Shown: piece by piece, positions 10,617-22,950 of the stretch
How the letters are laid out: each line of letters begins with the position of its first letter
Numbering within the stretch: the stretch's first letter is position 1
Source of the DNA: Acanthochlamys bracteata
Lineage: Eukaryota > Streptophyta > Magnoliopsida > Pandanales > Velloziaceae
Length of the DNA stretch: 64,000 bases
Assembly (NCBI GenBank): GCA_019914995.1
Contig: CM034142.1
Coordinates: forward strand, 5,041,031-5,105,030
Direction: 5' to 3'
The notes under the pieces: generated by a model
Told to the model about the DNA's origin: nothing
The model's input: the letters and a program-made list of their open reading frames with translations, nothing else
Databases searched by the model: none
Translations under genes and position numbers: made by a program

Positions 10617-12192
10617 CAGTGTGTTGGAATTATAAGGATAATTTTGATGATAACAAAGAATTAAGAACTATGATTTATATTAGACTAATAATCTGAAAAC
10701 AAGTTCTGCAGGATTAGACAAACAAAGATCATTTAATTTTGATTGAGCAAGAACGACCACATTATAGTCATTTGCTCGACCATCAAGCGGGACAGGACAA
10801 AGATACGGGATGAAGGATGCCACGGCCACATCACGATCAACGTTGCTCGACTCATCAAGCGGGACGGAGGACAAAGAACGGGACAGAGGATGCCACGGCC
10901 ACATTACGATCAATTTGTTCGACATCGAAGCATAAGAAGACTTCTTCTGTTTGAAAAGACCCTTGTGTTCAACGGCAACGAAATTTTCCTTACTTCAAAA
11001 AATCACCGCACTCACAACGGATGAAGCACTTCAAAATGAAGATCTACAAGAGCTTTTCGTAAAAGGAAAGCTCAATAATCAAGGGAAGAAAGCACATTAC
11101 ACAAGTCAAAGTCTTTGTTCAATTCAAGCAGTCAACCTGCATTGCATTTATTATGGACAAGCCATATCAACTCATCAGCTCACCGAATCTCAGACAGAAG
11201 CTTAGCTAAATTAAGCTTTCAACCGTTGGCAGCAAATTCAAACTTTTACAACGCATTTAATGCAACGAAGACCTTGCACAAAGACAGCCGAAAGAAGCTT
11301 GGAAGCGGTTGATTAACCACTGGACAAAACCGACTCCTCTCTGACGTGAAGAACTACCTATGAAAGAGAGCGCCAACAGCAACGTTCCTCAACGGCTCCT
11401 GCACAGGGAAGAAACTCTATAAGAAGGGAGTCAATGCAACAAAGGAAACAGGGGAGAACATAAGAAAACAGAAGTAGAGAGAACCCAAGCAAAACAGAGA
11501 CATACAAGAACTCTACCACTCTACACAAAAATATCCTGCTGCTGGTCACGAACTCTACTACTCCACACAAACAAATCTTGCTGCAAATCATACTGAAGAA
11601 ATCTCTCTCAGCAACCTCTCCGATCATCTCATCTGAATCACATCATGAACACTTAACATTCATGAGATAGATCCTGTGCTCAATCTTGGTTTATTTTTTT
11701 GTAACCTCTTACTGACATTGTAAAGGTGGTGCTGCAGGCACTGGTAAAGGAAGTTCAGGTAGAGCTTGGTGTAAGCTCTTAGACCTTGTAATAGAGCTAG
11801 CAAATCAACCAGGGGGACAGGCGTGTCCAGTAGGCTGTTAGGGGTTGTCTTGGCGAAGAAACCCGGTAGAGTAAGTGTGCTTGGCGAAGCACTTTGCTCT
11901 AGGTGTATTTGTAGCTTATTAAAGATTTAGTGAAGCTTTGGCTCTGGTGATAGAGCGACCATGGATGTAGGCAAAAGGGTTTTGCCGAACCACGTTAAAT
12001 ACCCTGAGCACTACTCTTATCACTTATGTCAGTAAACATTCTAACTCACTCTGTCTGCAGATTACAGCATTGACACAGCCGGTTGTAAGCTTGCTGCCAG
12101 TAGGATAACTAAATTTGACGAAAATTTCTATTGACTAACTCAATTCACCCCTTCTCTCTCGAATTAATCTTACAGAAAAACTTAACATAGTG
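10617..12192 (+). mobile_element. Solo LTR A of a SIRE-like copia element, with target duplication
   Basis: The LTR spans 10622-12187 (1566 bp), begins TGTTGGAATTATAAGGAT and ends CTTAACA, giving TGTT...AACA ends. Its flanks are CAGTG (10617-10621) and TAGTG (12188-12192), a 5-bp duplication with one change. Large LTRs opening with GATAATTTTGATGATAACAA and closing after CAATTCACCCCTTCT are typical of SIRE/Maximus copia elements. The conserved block GGATGTAGGCAAAAGGG (about 11962) and GCCGAACCACGTTAAAT are shared with the second LTR at 13177. No internal region is present, so it is a solo LTR from unequal recombination. Confidence 0.85.
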
Positions 12193-13171
12193 GATGGAGA
12201 AAGCTGTCGCTACCTTTCAGTAACTGAAAGCAATAATGACATCAACCTCAGTCCTAGCCAGCCCCGATTTCAGTAAGCTCTTCACTATAGAAACGGATGC
12301 TTGGGGATATGGAATTGGTGCGGTTCCGTCACACAATCAGACACCAATCGCTTTCTTCAGTAAAGCAATACCTCTTCCACAATGGATAAATCAACTTATG
12401 AAAAAGTGCGGATGGCCCTGGTTTTGTCAGTTTAGAAATGGCACCCTTATCTCCTTGGCAATCGGTTTGTTGTAAAAACTTACCACTGTAAGCTTGACGT
12501 ATCTATTAGAACAACGAATATCATCTCATGTGCAACAATGATTGCTTATCAAGCTGCTAGGTTATGATTATACGATAAAGTATCATGCAAGAAAAAGTAA
12601 TGTGGTAGCGATGCACTTTCACAAGTGCCAGAAGCCTCTCTAGCTGCAGCCTCCATCCTGGGAAGAGTTGCGTCAAGCACAGCAAGACAATCCTACTACT
12701 TCTTTTATCTTTGTTATTGCACAAGAAGGATTACGTCTAGAGTTATCTATTGTCTAGCAATTTCTCATGTTCCAGGGGCACCTATGGATTCCTGAGCATC
12801 CATCCTTAAGGCAACAACTTCTATTCGTTAGCTCATAACTCTGCAAGTGGAGGTCATAAAGGTCATTTACGCACATACAACCGTCTTAGCTAGCAATTCT
12901 ATTGGCTTGGAATGTCTAGAGATGTCCAAGGTTACATAGCCATATATGACACTTGCATAAAGGCCAAAGTTGAATGTTTTCAACCTACTGGCCTACTACT
13001 ACCTCTTTCAATTCTAGAGTTTATATGGTCAAACATTGCCATGTATTTGTAGAAGGGCAACCACTTCAGAAGGTAAGAACGTGATAATGATGGTTGTCAA
13101 CCGGCTCACTAAGTACGCTCATTTTGTTCCCCCTCAAGCATCCCTATACGGCTCGTAGTGTTGCGGCATTA
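12193..13171 (+). pseudogene. Gypsy 2 RNase H and integrase N-terminal part
   Basis: RNase H resumes directly after the solo LTR and includes the FTIETDAWGYGIGAV block (about 12277-12320), in which the first Asp is the expected catalytic residue, and the AFFSKA segment. Integrase zinc-binding and early core segments follow in broken frames (about 12780-13171), including a readable NRLTKYAHFVP block. The second solo LTR interrupts the core at 13171. Confidence 0.75.
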
Positions 13172-15400
13172 TTTGTTGTTGAAATTTTAAAATTGATTTT
13201 TGATGATAATAAAAATTAAGAATTATAATTTATGATTTAGGTAGACTAATAGTTTAAATTAAATTGTGCAGAATTGAAAGTACAAGTTTTTTCTACTAAA
13301 TAGTCATAGTCCAGCTAGCTTCTTTATTAGAAATCTCTACATCAAGTGCAAGACAAAAATCAGCTAAGTGTTGAGACAACAGAATAATGCAGAAAGAAAG
13401 AGTAAAACAGAATAGAAGAGTTTCACAAAAAATAGCCAACTAGATTGCTACTGATCGTGATCTGAAAGAAAGTGATTATTTTACAGATTTTAGATGCAAA
13501 TTCTATCGCGATGCAGATTCACTTTGATCATGATCTTTTTACTTGAGTTAGAAATAACATGCACATAACAAATATTGGCTAAATAGTTCATCAAATTATG
13601 ATCTACAGAACCTCAAAATATTCATAGAATAATAGAAGGAAATTCAGAAACATATACTCTAGAAAATCAGACAACACTAAAGCTTAATTCAGATGAAGTT
13701 TGATCCAAAATTTCTCATCCGTTTGAAGCAAAATTTTGAGGATTTAAAGAACATCATATCCACTACAAATTCATATCAAGAACAGAAGAACATCTCAACA
13801 AATGATGGTCAACAACAAAGTGCTAAAGTACCATCAGAACTATTCTATCAACATGCCAGATTTGAGTTCAGGAATTATATTTCAATTTTCATTAAAAGAA
13901 AAGCCATCAGAACCATTCAATATACATGCACTTTGATCCACTACGCTGCTATAATAATGCATCACAATAACATGCTACATAGAAATACAACATCAAATGA
14001 TATAAATAGTGAAGCTGACAAGAAGAACACTCTACAAATAACTTACATACAAGATTCACAAAATGAAATTCAAGCATCAATTCATTGCATGTCGGAGTTG
14101 ATCTTACTGGAAGATCAAGGTGATAACATACTTTAACTCACTAGTATTCTTCACTAGAGAATAAGTCTATACATTACAGCTCACAGCAAGCAAGTTGATC
14201 CAATGCCATCTTAAAGCCAATTGACACCCGACGGGAACCTCATATGGCTGATCTATGAACTCTAGAAAGAAATTCGAGTTTGAGCTTAATCCACTCCAGT
14301 CACCTGATCAGGTCATCATCTCCATGCTGGAAATCACCAAAAATAGCAAAGATATTTCGTAATAAATAAAAAAGAAGAGTACACGCTGGAGAATTTAAAA
14401 ACCACCGGCAAGCTCATTTAATGCTACAAAAGAAGTATCTAATCATGTCATACCAGTAAACTAATTGAGATTTGAAGAGTTAGCTGAAACATCGAGTGGA
14501 CATTGTACTTACCTTCATCAAGATAGAACCGTTGAAGACCTACTTGGTAGAACCCAGATGGCTGCGTGTAGAAGAGAAGTTGCCAACACTATAAAAGGCA
14601 CACGAGGAAGACAATGGAAATTTTTTTCTACTATTAGGAGATTAGAAAGTGCTTCTGCCTGAGATAAGAAAAATAAGAAAAGTAAAGATATATATAACAG
14701 AGCTCATTTCACAGAAGTACACACAAAAGAGAAAATATTATATAGAGCCAACACGCTATTACTTTCTACCGTGAACCCGAGCTTCACTGAGATAACAATT
14801 TTGGCATTCCTTTTAATCCTCTTTTTGTTTTACTAAGCTTAAATTTAATTCTGTGAGAGAGATTCTAGAATTAAAATTTCTTGTAACAAAAAATACTCGG
14901 TGAGAAGAACTTGGCTAAGCCTTCTCGGTTGTACTAGTTTTGGAAGAGGCTACGTATTTGCTCTAATCTTGCCTAGATTTTTGTGGTAGCTGCCGGAAAG
15001 ATTAGAGAGTCTAGCAGGGCGTTGGTGGTTCATCTCAAGTAGAGAACTGCTTAATATAATAGTGTTTGGCTAAACACATTATCATTGTATAATAGCAACT
15101 TAACAAAGATTAGTTGAATTCATTCTTGATAAAAAGTGGTTGTGGACGTAGGTAAATTATTTGCCGAATCACATAAATCTTCCGTATTTGTGTGTTGAAT
15201 AAATTTTTTTATGCCGTTCGCACTTGAGGTAAACAGAGAATACCAAATAGAGAATATGTTTATGTCTAATCAATTATAGTGCTGCTATTTTGTAGAAGAT
15301 TAACATCTGTCAGTTAAGAAAACTATATTAAAATTTTAGTTACCAATTCAATTCACCTCTCTTCTATTAAATTGGTTGTGCAGATTTCACCAACTTTTGT
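13172..15400 (+). mobile_element. Solo LTR B of the same SIRE-like copia family, with target duplication
   Basis: The LTR spans 13177-15395 (2219 bp) and opens TGTTGAAATTTTAAAATTG with the GATTTTTGATGATAATAA block also seen in LTR A. Flanks are TTTGT at 13172-13176 and 15396-15400, an exact 5-bp duplication. Both LTRs share the late block GTGGACGTAGGTAAATT...GCCGAATCACATAAAT and the closing CAATTCACCTCTCTTCT. Open frames inside (13693-14136, 14465-14662) have no recognisable similarity and are probably chance. It ends CAACT where CA would be expected, probably one mutation. Confidence 0.82.
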
Positions 15401-16250
15401 TAAAGAGATTGTACATGGGTGCCCTTCCTTCATTATGTCTAACAGGGATCCAATTTTTCTTAGTAGGTTTTGACAGGAACTACATAAAGTACATGGTACC
15501 TTCTTACGCATGAATATCCACACATGGATGGTCAATCCGAGAGCCCTGTGGATTAGAGACATACTTAAGATGCTTCATTAGCGAACAATCTCGACATTGG
15601 GTAAAATGGCTTCACTGGGTTAACTTTTCTTATAATACCAATGTATATTCATCAACTAATGTTCACCCCCTTTGAAGTGGTATATAGGCATCCACCACTA
15701 CCATTAGTGACATTTGCCACTAGACCCATCAAGTCAGATGCCTTGGAAGTTCAGCTTAGATCGCGGGATGCAATCCATTGATACCTGCGCTACCATCTCT
15801 AGTGAGATCAGAATTGGATGAAGCAAGTATATGACAATCACCACCGAGACCTACAATTCCAAATAGGTGATCGAGTCTTCCTGAAATTGCAACCTTGCGG
15901 ACAATCATCTCTTGTTGAACATCGTGATAAGAAGTTGCGATTTTGCTTTTACGGGCTTTTGAAATAGTTCAAAGGTTTGTCCTGTGGCATACCGCCCCAA
16001 CCTTTCTCCAGAAGCCAGACTTCATCTTGTTTTTCATGTTTCCAACTCAAGGATGAGCCCCGCATACCACTAGAATCACAAACCAGCTTCCTTCGTTGCC
16101 AAACGAAATGTTGTCCCCCTCACACTACACCGAATGTGGTACAGATCCTCTATTCATTAACACCTCGAAACACTGGTCATATGAAGCATAAGGTCGGGAC
16201 GAGCACAGAGGTCGCCTCGTGGAAGAGGCTAGTCTTCTCAAGGGAGGGAA
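15401..16250 (+). pseudogene. Gypsy 2 integrase C-terminal part
   Basis: The catalytic core resumes after the second solo LTR. A block matching the NRDPIFLS motif is near 15445, then WVKWLHWVNFSYNTN (about 15599-15645), EVVYRHPPLP (about 15675), a DRVFLKLQP segment near 15870, and a FHVFQLKDE-like tail near 16035. The frame then stays open to the polypurine tract (AGGGAGGGAA, 16240-16250). Several stops are present. Confidence 0.78.
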
Positions 16251-16664
16251 TGTCACGGTTGTAGGGAATACTGACCTTAAGCTAAACAGACATAGGACTG
16301 GGAGATGATGCATACATGTCAAGACCAGACAACACCAATGCATTAGATGCATCGATTGATGAGAGGCATGGAAGACAGTTATCTTAGTTGGTTAGTAGTT
16401 CTTATTTCTAATAGAACTAGTTGGTTAGTAGTTGGTTAGTAGTTCTATTTCTAATAGAAGGGTTCTGAGATCCTTGCTATTGAGCTGACTCCAAGTAGTG
16501 TAGTCTAAATAGTGGAGTCCGTGGAGTAGTGGGACTCTAGAGCTGTCTACAAATAGAGAATAATGCACCATCAATAGCAAGGATGAAAACTTGTATTTCC
16601 TTCAATCTAGTATTTGGTTTCAGTCCAGCATATAGATTTTCATCACTAGCTGTGATCTGTGACA
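16251..16664 (+). repeat. Gypsy 2 3' LTR (414 bp)
   Basis: It starts TGTCACGG directly after the polypurine tract and ends CTGTGACA. TGTCAC/GTGACA is a perfect 6-bp terminal inverted repeat. Inside are two near copies of TTGGTTAGTAGTTCTTATTTC (about 16388-16460) and a perfect 14-bp inverted repeat (16470-16483 and 16571-16584). Confidence 0.88.
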
Positions 16665-17905
16665 CTCACGTTAGCTTTCGATTTTCTCTCAACCAAAAAC
16701 TAGAAACAACAGATCTCCAGCGAGCAGAAGAAGAAGAATAAAAAAAGAAGGATCTCAGACGGTGGCGTTAGAGCTGCGATAGCGACGACAGGAGCTTCCT
16801 CGATAAGAGCGCCATGTTTCATAAGCTCAAGATCAAATCCGACAAAAAGGTTAATAGCCAAATCTCTAGATCTCTGCAAGTTTTCGTCATTGATTATGTT
16901 TCATTTCACTTAATTTGGTACTCCTCATTTTTGTGTTTGTGTTCCGTGAAGATGTGTTTTTTTGTGTTTGTGTATTCTGTGCAGATGTGTTTTGATTGCA
17001 ATGCTTGAAAACCTACTTGGGTTTCTATCACTTAGGGGATCTTCCTTTGCATTGATCGCTCTGTTGTTCACCGTAGCCTCGATGTTCATATCAGCTTCAT
17101 CAGGTATTTGATTCTTTATTTTATTGGTAATTTTGTGGTTTGAACAGTTCATGTTGGTTTCTATACCCTTAATTGTAATTTGTTCTTTTATCGTTTGATA
17201 AAATTTTGGTTCGTCAGACTTGATGTTGCCCAAAATTGGGGAATACTTGGTTTTTTGTGGTCACAATATCATGTTTGTAATGGAATCGAGTTGACCTGTT
17301 AAGTGTCTATTTAATCTAGGAATTAGGATGTGAGGGAGCTATAGAGCTTCGTTGAAAGTTGTTTCATGCATCATAAGACAAGCTTTTTGCTCAAGTAATT
17401 GCAATTTTCTTGTTCTTGATACTGTGCTATTAAGATTTCTTGTCATCTTTGTGTCATTGTGATACTTGGTGTTAGGTGAAGTGGTGATCTATTATAATAA
17501 AACTCTTAAAGAAGTATGAAAGAATATCATAGATGTTAGGCCCTCATAGAATGCCCTTCACTAGAGAAGCTTCCCATGTTTTAGAATAAGTAGATTGACC
17601 TAAGTATTTGGACACTAAATGTTGATAAATGAAACTTCATGGATTTAGGCAAGATGGATTTTAACCACAGAAAAACTGCATTTGGACAAGCTGTGACGTT
17701 TTTGGCACATATTAAGGCAGGGGTGGAGATTGCTGCTAAAGATGAGGGTGTTCTTCTTTTGTTTAGTGGTGGGGAGACTAGGAAGGGTTCTAGTCCTAGG
17801 AGCAAAGCACAGAGTTGTTGGGCTGTTGGAATCCAAAAGGTTGGTTGGTAAGCTGCTTCTTTGATTTGATAAACCTTTGTGATTATTCTCATTATGCATT
17901 GTGAG

Positions 17906-18015
17906 TATTGAACTGTATAAGCCTATTATCTATAGTATATATATATGTACGTGTAAACCCTAAAGTTTATGAATTTCAAAATATTCAATTCTTCATACAT
18001 CTAACAATTGTTTCA
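17906..18015 (+). repeat. Copia 2 5' LTR
   Basis: It runs TATTGAACTG...AACAATTGTTTCA. It is almost identical to 22818-22945 apart from an internal deletion of about 20 bases after GAACTGTAT. Confidence 0.9.
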
Positions 18016-18026
18016 TGGTATCGAGC
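18016..18026 (+). promoter_or_regulatory. Copia 2 primer-binding site
   Basis: TGGTATCGAGC directly abuts the 5' LTR and differs from the standard initiator-tRNA site TGGTATCAGAGC by loss of one base. Confidence 0.85.
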
Positions 18027-18137
18027 TAAGTTGATTTTCACAAAAAAAAAATTTTTCTTCAATTGACTTATTTTCAATCTATCATCTTCATAAAAAAAAA
18101 TTTTCTCGTCTGATTTAAATTTAAAAAAAAAATTTTT

Positions 18138-18350
18138 GGATTCGCCGCCACTGCTGCATCAACTCTCCGCCGCCACTGCATCATTTTTTTCGCCGCTACA
18201 CCTTCAATTTTCCGTCGCTGCTGTCTTCATCGCTTTGGAATTGGATTCGCCGCCGTCGCCGCCGCTACATCAACTTTCTACCGCCGCTGCATCAATTTTT
18301 CACCACCGCACCTTCAATTTTCCACCACCGCTGCCATCTTCATCGCAGTT
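18138..18350 (+). repeat. Tandem duplication in GC-rich leader of copia 2
   Basis: Two diverged copies of about 105 bp start with GGATTCGCCGCC at 18138 and 18243. Each contains ACATCAACT-like, CACCTTCAATTTTCC and TCTTCATCGC blocks in the same order. The leader (18130-18560) is much richer in C and G than its surroundings. It holds a 144-codon open frame (18136-18570) that starts only with TTG, so it is probably not a protein gene. Confidence 0.75.
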
Positions 18351-18579
18351 TTCATCGCCTCCTTCCTACTCGTCGTCGATCTTCATCGCAGCCGCCTATC
18401 TCTGCTTCACTGTTGCCAACCGTCTTCATCGCAGCCGTAGGCCGTCGTCGCCGCCGCTGGTCGTCGTCACCACACTGCAATCGGTTCGGCAGAGGAGACT
18501 GCCACCCAACCCAATTCGGTTCGGGCCAGCCCGAACCGCTGAATCGGCCCGGCCTGAATTAGGTAATTAAAAAAAAAAA

Positions 18580-19495
18580 CCATGAACAGATCTGAGGTCT
18601 TTCGTGACTTTCTACCGACATCTACAGATTTTTCTTTGACTACTGCTAATGACTGGGCTGAATAGGCTGCTTCAGTTAGAACTGTTCTTCGTGGACGTTG
18701 CCTCTTTAGTCATCTCGATGGCTCTATTCAGTGTCCTCTCTCACCATCAGATGATGCAACTATTGAGGTTAAGAATAATATTCGTATTGCGCAGGATGTT
18801 TGGGACGATCATGATGAGCGAATTCTTGTATTTATCGTTGTATCTGTTGATCGATCTCTTCGGCCGCATCTTGAAGACATCTCCACTGCTGCGCTATTAT
18901 GGGAGCATTTGACTACTCAGTTTGTTTAGTCAAGTGGTGCTAGAGAGTATCAAATTCTTACAGAGGCTTAGGCCGCCAGATAGGGTGATCGCACTATTCA
19001 GGAGTTCGCTACACTGATGCGAGGTTATTGGCGCGAGCTCTTGAAGCTTGAAGGTCATGGTTGTGCCTGCTATGAACGTCGTATTTGTCGTGAACGACGT
19101 CAACTTTATCAGTTTCTTATGACTCTGCGTCTAGAGTTTCAGACAGTGAGTGGTCGTATCATACAAAATAATACTAGTCTAAATGCTGTTATTTCTGAGC
19201 TCATTGCCGAGGAGACTCGTTTGCTGTCTCTTTCGATGATGGCACCTACCTTGACTCCTACTTCAGCTACAGTTTTTGCTGCCTCTTCATGCACTTCATC
19301 TTCCACTTCGGAAGATACTAGTGTTCATATTCGGAGGAATTCTTTTCATTCTAGTCAGCAATCCTCTTATACTCATTGCAAGAAATCGGGTCATACTATG
19401 GATGGTTGTTTTCAGCTTCACCCATATTTGCTTACTCAGTATCGGGAGCGGAAGAAGGCGAAAGATTGTTCCACTACTCGCTCTCCAGTTGCATA
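18580..19495 (+). pseudogene. Copia 2 gag, broken
   Basis: Gag begins near ATGAACAGATCTGAGG (18582). The capsid domain can be followed through segments such as RTVLRGRCLFSHLDG and VWDDHDERILVF to a 159-codon open stretch (19017-19496) containing LYQFLMTLRLEFQTV. A knuckle-like sequence HCKKSGHTMDGCF (about 19376-19415) lacks a clear first cysteine. TAG codons interrupt where CAG is expected (for example 18664 and 18970). Confidence 0.8.
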
Positions 19496-19646
19496 GGCGA
19501 ATGTTGTTGATGTCGTTCCTGTCTCTCAGTCTATCACCAATGATTCAGCTGATATTCATCATCGTCTTGCTCAAATAGAACTTCAGCTTCAGCGACAACT
19601 CATTTTTACTGGTTCATCTGCCTCTGCTTCTTCCGCCGCTCCTGGT

Positions 19647-22600
19647 ATGTCTTCCTCTTGGATTTTAGATTCTGGTGCATCTCATCATATGACTTCTGAT
19701 CTATCATTATTATCTGACACGACATCTTTACCACCAAACTTTTTATTTTTACATACTGCTGATGGCTCTCAACTAACCATCACTCAGTCTGTCTCCGTTA
19801 TTTCTGACTCTCTCAGTCTATTTTTTGTTTTACATGTTCCTCATCTCACCCTACACCTAATCTCAGTCAGTTCTTTTTGTGAAAGCGGACTTATTATTGT
19901 CTTTGATTCCCTTACCTGTTCTATGCAGGATTCTCATACCGGCCAGACGATTGGTCGTGCTCGTAAAAAGGGGCGACTGTATCACTTAGAGTATCTCCAT
20001 CTTTTTTTTTCGACTACTTTAAATCTTAGTTGTGCTGATGTTGCTTCATCTGCTGCTGATTTGTGGCACAAACGTTTAGGTCATATTTCTGAATCTCGTC
20101 TAAAGATTCTCATCGATAGTGGAACTCTTTGGCGAGTTTCTTTTTCTTCTTTATCTTCATGTACTAGCTGTAAATTGACAAAACATTCAGCTTTACCTTT
20201 TCATCAAAGTTTATCTAAAACTTCTCGTGCTTTTGATCTAATTCATTTTGATATTTAAGGACCAGCTCCAATTCCATCTATAACTAGTTTTGTTTACTAT
20301 GTGAGTTTCATTGATAACTATACTCGTTACACTTGGGTTTATCTTATCGTCATCGTTTCGAAGTTTATACTATATATAGCACTTTCAGCACTATGGTTCA
20401 TACTCAGTTTAAAACTCGAATTAAAACTTTTCGTTCTGATGGTGCTCGTGAGTATACATCTTCTACTATTAGATCCATCTTATAGTCTCATGGCATTATT
20501 TTTCAACAATCTTGTCCTTATACACCTGAATAGAATGGAGTAGCGGAACGTAAGCATCGTCATATTTTTGAAACTGCTCGCTCTCTCTTGCTCTCTTCTT
20601 CTGTTCCTCAAATGTTTTGGGCAGAAGCTATTCTTATCTCTGTTAATCTTATCAATATTACCCCGTCGTCTGCTTTGTCTGGCAAGACATTTCATGAGAG
20701 TTTATTTTTATCTCCTCCAGACTATAATATGATTCGCACTTTTGGGTGCACTTGTTTTGTTCTACTTTCTCCGACTGAGCGGATAAAATTGACTGCTCGA
20801 TCAGTCAAGTGTGTCTTGCTTGGCATTAGTTCTGAACATAAGGGGTATCGATATTATGATCCCATAGCACTCCGACTTCGCATTTCTCGTCACGTCACTT
20901 TTGTTGAGGACTCTCCTTATTTTTTCACTTCACTTTCTGATGGTCAATTTCTAACACCATCACATTCTCTTTCATCCAGCTCATCTGACTCTTCCCACAT
21001 GTCTATAGATCCTACTCGCTTACTTCTCTCTATTGATACCGCCCCTTCTTCGACGACACAAACGCTGGCTAACAAGGATTCTCCCTATTCTTCTCTAATT
21101 TTACCAGTTTCTAGTTTATCTACATCTCCACCACCACTTGTTCGTCAGTCACAACGTCCTCACCGTTCTCCTACTCGTTTTACACCAGATTGTTCAGGTC
21201 TGCTTGATAGGTTTGATTTTGCCACCCTCACCTCCTACTCTCCACAGTTTCATTCATTTCTTACTGCTATTTATACTATTCGTGAACCTAATTCTTACCA
21301 AGAGACAATTCAGTACCATAAGTGGCGAGAGACAATGGCAGAGGAGTTTCGTGCATTTCAGCAGACAGGTAGTTGAGTTGTAGTTTCATTACCGGAGAAA
21401 GTATAGCCAATCTGTTGCAAATGGATTTTTAACATTAAATATCGACCTGATGGTTCCATTGAGAGGCACAAGGCTCGTCTTGTTGCCAGAGGTTTTACTC
21501 AAGAGCATGAGATTGATTATGATGAGACATTCGCTCCTGTTGCCCAGATTACTACTATTCGAACTCTATTAGCAGTCGCAGCTGTACGTCACTAGCCCCT
21601 TTATCAGATGGATGTGAAGAATGCTTTTCTTCATGGTACATTATCTGAGGTTGTTTATATGCAGTCACCTCCAGGTCTTTCTACTCCTCCGGATTATGTA
21701 TATCGTTTTCGTCGTGCCATTTATGGACTCAAATAAGCTCATAGAGTTTGGTTTGAGTGTTTTCAGCGCGCTATTACAGAGACAAGTTTTCAGCAGAGTT
21801 CTCAAAATCACTCCTTATTTGTGCGGTCCTCACCGCAAGGACGAGTACTCCTATTATTGTGTAGATGATATGATTTTAACAGGAGATGATATTGCAGGAA
21901 TTGCAGACACGAAAAAGCACCTTCATCAACAGTTTCAGATGAAAGATCTTGAATATTTACGCTATTTTCTTGGATTGGAGATTGCACAAAATATTAGAGG
22001 AATTCTTATTTCTTAACAAAAATATACTTCTAACATTATTAAATCTGCAAGCTTATCTGATAGTCGGACGGTTGATACCCCATTAGAGCTTCACGTAAAC
22101 TTCGTCCTACAGATGGTGAGCCTCTCACAGATCCTACTCGGTACAGACGGCTTGTCGGTCAGCTTATCTATCTTTGTATGACTAGGCCAGACATTTCTCA
22201 TGCTGTAAGTATCGTCACTTAATTTGTTTCTGCACCGCGATCAGCACACTATAGTGCTTTACTCAGGATCCTCAGATATCTTCAAAGCACTATTACTCGC
22301 TCTCTGTTTATATCTTCTACATCTATTTTAGAACTTCGAGCTTTTACTGATGCAGATTGGGCTGGTGATCCAACCACTAGACGATCTACCACAGGTTTCT
22401 GCTTATTGTTTGGTGATTCGCTGATTTCGTGGCGTAGTAAGAAACAGAATATCGTTGCCTGTTCTTCAACAGAAGTCGAATATCGAATTGTGGCTGCTAC
22501 CACAAGGGAAATTGTTTATGTGCGTAATCTACTTACTGATATGGGGGTTTCATTTACAAGAGTTACTCCTCTTTTCTGTGACAATCGGAGTGCTATTCAA

Positions 22601-22800
22601 ATTGCAAGCAATCCAGTTTTTCATTAACGAACGAAGCACATTGAAATTGACTATCATTTCGTTCGTGAGCATTTTCTGTCAAGTACTATTTCTTTACCGC
22701 ATGTGTCATCTACCGATCAACTAGCAGATTTCTTTACAAAATCGCATCCAACACCGAGATTTCAAACATTATTGAACAAACTCATGTTATTTGACCCATC
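19647..22800 (+). pseudogene. Copia 2 pol (protease, integrase, RT, RNase H), broken
   Basis: Protease: SSWILDSGASHHM (19653-), catalytic Asp in LDSGAS. Pre-integrase: LWHKRLGHISESRL near 20060. Integrase: SFIDNYTRYTWVY near 20306 and a TPE-stop-NGVAERKH block near 20524, where the stop replaces glutamine. [11 protein letters not shown] near 21611, and a catalytic box reading CVDDMILTGDD near 21860 where YVDDM is usual. RNase H: ISWRSKKQNIVACSSTE near 22425 and CDNRSAIQIASNP near 22578. At least eight stops or shifts separate these blocks. The final polypurine tract is at 22803-22817. Confidence 0.88.
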
Positions 22801-22817
22801 ATGAGTTTGAGGAGGAA

Positions 22818-22945
22818 TATTGAACTGTATTGCTGGGCTATATATTATACAAGCCCATTATCTAAGTATATATATATGTACGTGTAAACCCTAAAGTTTA
22901 TGAATTTCAAAATATTCAATTTTCATACATCTAACAATTGTTTCA
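22818..22945 (+). repeat. Copia 2 3' LTR
   Basis: It is 128 bp, preceded by the purine tract GTTTGAGGAGGAA and followed by the GTGAG duplication (22946-22950). Confidence 0.9.
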
Positions 22946-22950
22946 GTGAG

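Larger units (their letters stand above)
9961..16664 (+). mobile_element. 5'-truncated Ty3/gypsy element 2 with two nested solo LTRs
   Basis: Readable order is RT (about 9964-10616), RNase H (12193-12475), integrase (about 12640-13171, continuing 15401-15700), integrase tail (to 16250), polypurine tract and 3' LTR (16251-16664). The 5' LTR, gag and protease are absent. Two copia-type LTRs interrupt it at 10622-12187 and 13177-15395. Skipping each LTR plus one copy of its target duplication restores a contiguous element reading frame. The relative order of events is therefore clear: the gypsy element came first and the LTRs later. Confidence 0.9.
17906..22945 (+). mobile_element. Short-LTR Ty1/copia element 2 (5040 bp) with target duplication
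   Basis: It is bounded by GTGAG at 17901-17905 and 22946-22950. LTRs are only 110 bp (17906-18015) and 128 bp (22818-22945); the 5' copy lacks about 20 bases. Domain order is leader, gag (about 18580-19495), protease (19647-), integrase (about 20040-20700), RT (about 21400-22015) and RNase H (about 22340-22625), as in copia. Small LTRs and 5-kb length resemble Ale/Retrofit-type copia, but I cannot fix the lineage. Numerous TAG/TAA/TGA codons sit at glutamine or arginine positions, so it is inactive. Confidence 0.93.

Noticed and set aside
13693-14136. 147-codon open frame inside solo LTR B
   Set aside because: It lies wholly within an LTR and is low in complexity; no domain seen.
17581-17899. 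Two minus-strand open frames over the DUF218 exon
   Set aside because: They are shadows of the plus-strand exon with the FSGGETRK motif.
18136-18570. 144-codon Pro/Ser-rich open frame as a gene
   Set aside because: It has no ATG start, lies in the leader of copia 2, and its composition follows from the GC-rich tandem duplication.
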